DNA from: CALACW01 sp002431305
GTDB taxonomy: Bacteria; Bacillota; Clostridia; Oscillospirales; Acutalibacteraceae
Direction of reading: 5' to 3'
Length of the DNA stretch: 6,528 bases
NCBI GenBank assembly: GCA_937890355.1
Contig: CALACW010000003.1
Coordinates: 1 to 6,528, forward strand
Shown piece after piece: positions 5,472 to 6,528 of the stretch. Position 1 is the first letter of the stretch; each line of letters begins with the position of its first letter. The position numbers and the translations under genes are program-made. Under the pieces are notes generated by a model. It did no database searches. It saw nothing but the letters and a program-made list of their open reading frames with translations, and was not told the DNA's origin.

Positions 5472-6500
5472 ATGGAACAGAAATTATCCGTAATGACAGG
5501 CGCGACAGGTCACGTCGGCTATGCGCTTCTGCTCGAACTTATCAAGAACAACGAGCCCACGCGTATTCTTATCAGAAAGGACTCTAAGATTTTCGACGGT
5601 ATCGACTGCGAACGCGCATACGGCGACGTAACGAATCTCGATTCGCTCAAAAAGGCTTTCGAGGGCGCGGACACCGTATATCATCTCGCCGGCATGATTG
5701 AAATAAAGGCGGGCAACGAGGATAAGGTTTACAACGTAAACGTAAACGGAACGAAAAACGTCGTTGCGGCTTGCAAGGCATGCGGAGTCAAAAAACTTGT
5801 ATACATGTCGTCTGTCGACACATATCCCCCTCTCCCCGGCAATCAGGTCATGACAGAATTAAGCTCTTACAACCCCTCGATTCTTGAGGGCGCATACGCA
5901 AAGACTAAGGCGGAAGCAACGCAGTACGTACTCGACGCGAACGGCACCGACGGACTCGAAACCGTAGTCGTTCAGCCCAGTGCGTGCATAGGCCCCTACG
6001 ATTTCAAGGTTTCAAGCGTAGGCGAAATGGTCAGAATGTACTTAAAGGGTCAGTTCCCCGTTTCCATGTCGTTCGGCGGATATAACTTCGTCGATATCAG
6101 AGACGTAGCGGCAGGCACTTATGCCGCGGCAAAGAAAGGCCGTCCCGGCGAGTGCTACATACTCTGCGGAGACGCATGCACGGTAGATGATTTCGTAAAA
6201 GCCATGGCTAAGGCATGCGGTAAAAAGCCTCCCAAAGTAAAGCTCGGCAGAGTTTTCGTACAGGATATCGTCGCTCCCGTTATGGAAGTCGTTTACAAGA
6301 TAACGAACGGCACTCCCCTTATCACGAGATATTCGATAAGAAAACTTCTCTCCAACTGCAATTTCTCATATAAAAAGGCTCATGACGAGCTCGGCTATCA
6401 GCCCATGAGCGTTGATAAATCCGTTGCCGACATGATTGACTGGATCATCGACAACGAGCACATCGGCGAGAAGTATAGCAAAAGAGAGTCGAACTCATAA
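5472..6500 (+). CDS. Extended SDR: NAD(P)-dependent epimerase/dehydratase-like protein
   Basis: This is a soluble oxidoreductase of the extended short-chain dehydrogenase/reductase superfamily, resembling NAD(P)-dependent sugar epimerases, dihydroflavonol-reductase-like and 3-beta-HSD-like enzymes; the substrate is not evident. Numbering from ATG 5472 (342 residues), the Rossmann nucleotide-binding motif TGATGHVG is at 9-16. GDVTN follows at 51-55, HLAG at 71-74, the serine pair VYMSS at 110-114, and the catalytic YAKTK at 142-146 (Tyr142, Lys146). Downstream PSACIGPYDF and FVDIRDVA are typical of extended SDRs. No membrane segment or signal peptide is seen. It lies 21 bases after the glycerate kinase and has the best ribosome binding site of the plus-strand genes. 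Lysine AAG is used at least as often as AAA, unlike its neighbours, consistent with stronger expression. The final residues YSKRESNS are encoded by a sequence repeated at the end of ylmH. Confidence 0.9.
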   Translation: MEQKLSVMTGATGHVGYALLLELIKNNEPTRILIRKDSKIFDGIDCERAYGDVTNLDSLKKAFEGADTVYHLAGMIEIKAGNEDKVYNVNVNGTKNVVAACKACGVKKLVYMSSVDTYPPLPGNQVMTELSSYNPSILEGAYAKTKAEATQYVLDANGTDGLETVVVQPSACIGPYDFKVSSVGEMVRMYLKGQFPVSMSFGGYNFVDIRDVAAGTYAAAKKGRPGECYILCGDACTVDDFVKAMAKACGKKPPKVKLGRVFVQDIVAPVMEVVYKITNGTPLITRYSIRKLLSNCNFSYKKAHDELGYQPMSVDKSVADMIDWIIDNEHIGEKYSKRESNS

Positions 6501-6501
6501 G
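6473..6501 (+). repeat. Gene-end repeat, copy B (3' end of the dehydrogenase gene)
   Basis: This is the partner of the segment at 169-198. It encodes the last residues YSKRESNS plus the TAA stop of the dehydrogenase. It contains a small perfect inverted repeat, GAGT-CGA-ACTC. Copy A keeps a related hairpin through paired changes (GGG/CCC instead of GAG/CTC around the shared AGTCGAA). The sequence after the stop diverges from copy A, apart from a shared CACC at a similar spacing. Confidence 0.75.
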
Positions 6502-6528
6502 GTTTATATCCACCCTCTTTCCGCTTCG

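Overview
The window looks like chromosomal DNA from a low-to-moderate GC Firmicute, most likely an anaerobic gut Clostridium relative (Oscillospiraceae/Ruminococcaceae type). This is inferred from the YlmH-type S4 protein, a cytoplasmic metallophosphoesterase of a kind I associate with these bacteria, AGGAG-type ribosome binding sites, a textbook TTGACA/TATAAT promoter and U-tailed terminators. No phage, transposase, CRISPR, rRNA or tRNA gene was found.

Two transcription units diverge from an AT-rich intergenic region at about 2495-2774. Leftward (minus strand), a perfect-consensus promoter (2553-2581) drives a CNNM/CorC-type membrane protein (true start probably ATG at 2494, 500 residues), followed by ylmH, an S4-domain RNA-binding protein. 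A convincing intrinsic terminator (948-980) separates these two genes, yet it lies inside the longest ylmH reading frame. A strong ribosome binding site directly after its U-run points to a shorter YlmH, probably starting at a rare ATT codon at 935. ylmH ends in a second candidate terminator (130-158). The remaining 1-140 holds a long hairpin and a GGGGACGGTTCTTTT-type motif, but no gene.

Rightward (plus strand), three tightly spaced genes form a probable operon: a metallophosphoesterase (2775-4199), a MOFRL-family glycerate 2-kinase (4206-5450) and an extended short-chain dehydrogenase/reductase (ATG at 5472, stop at 6500). The spacing (6 and 21 bases) suggests co-transcription. The third gene has by far the best ribosome binding site and a different lysine codon preference, so it is probably the most strongly translated. 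A common pathway around glycerate or phosphorylated C3 compounds is possible but unproven.

The most unusual observation links the two ends of the window. The last codons of ylmH and of the dehydrogenase share an almost identical stretch of about 30 bases (27 of 30 aligned columns) in the same orientation and reading frame, giving both unrelated proteins the C-terminal residues YSKRESN. In the dehydrogenase it ends in a stop; in ylmH a one-base length difference removes that stop and adds about a dozen residues. It behaves like a dispersed gene-end element located just before terminators.
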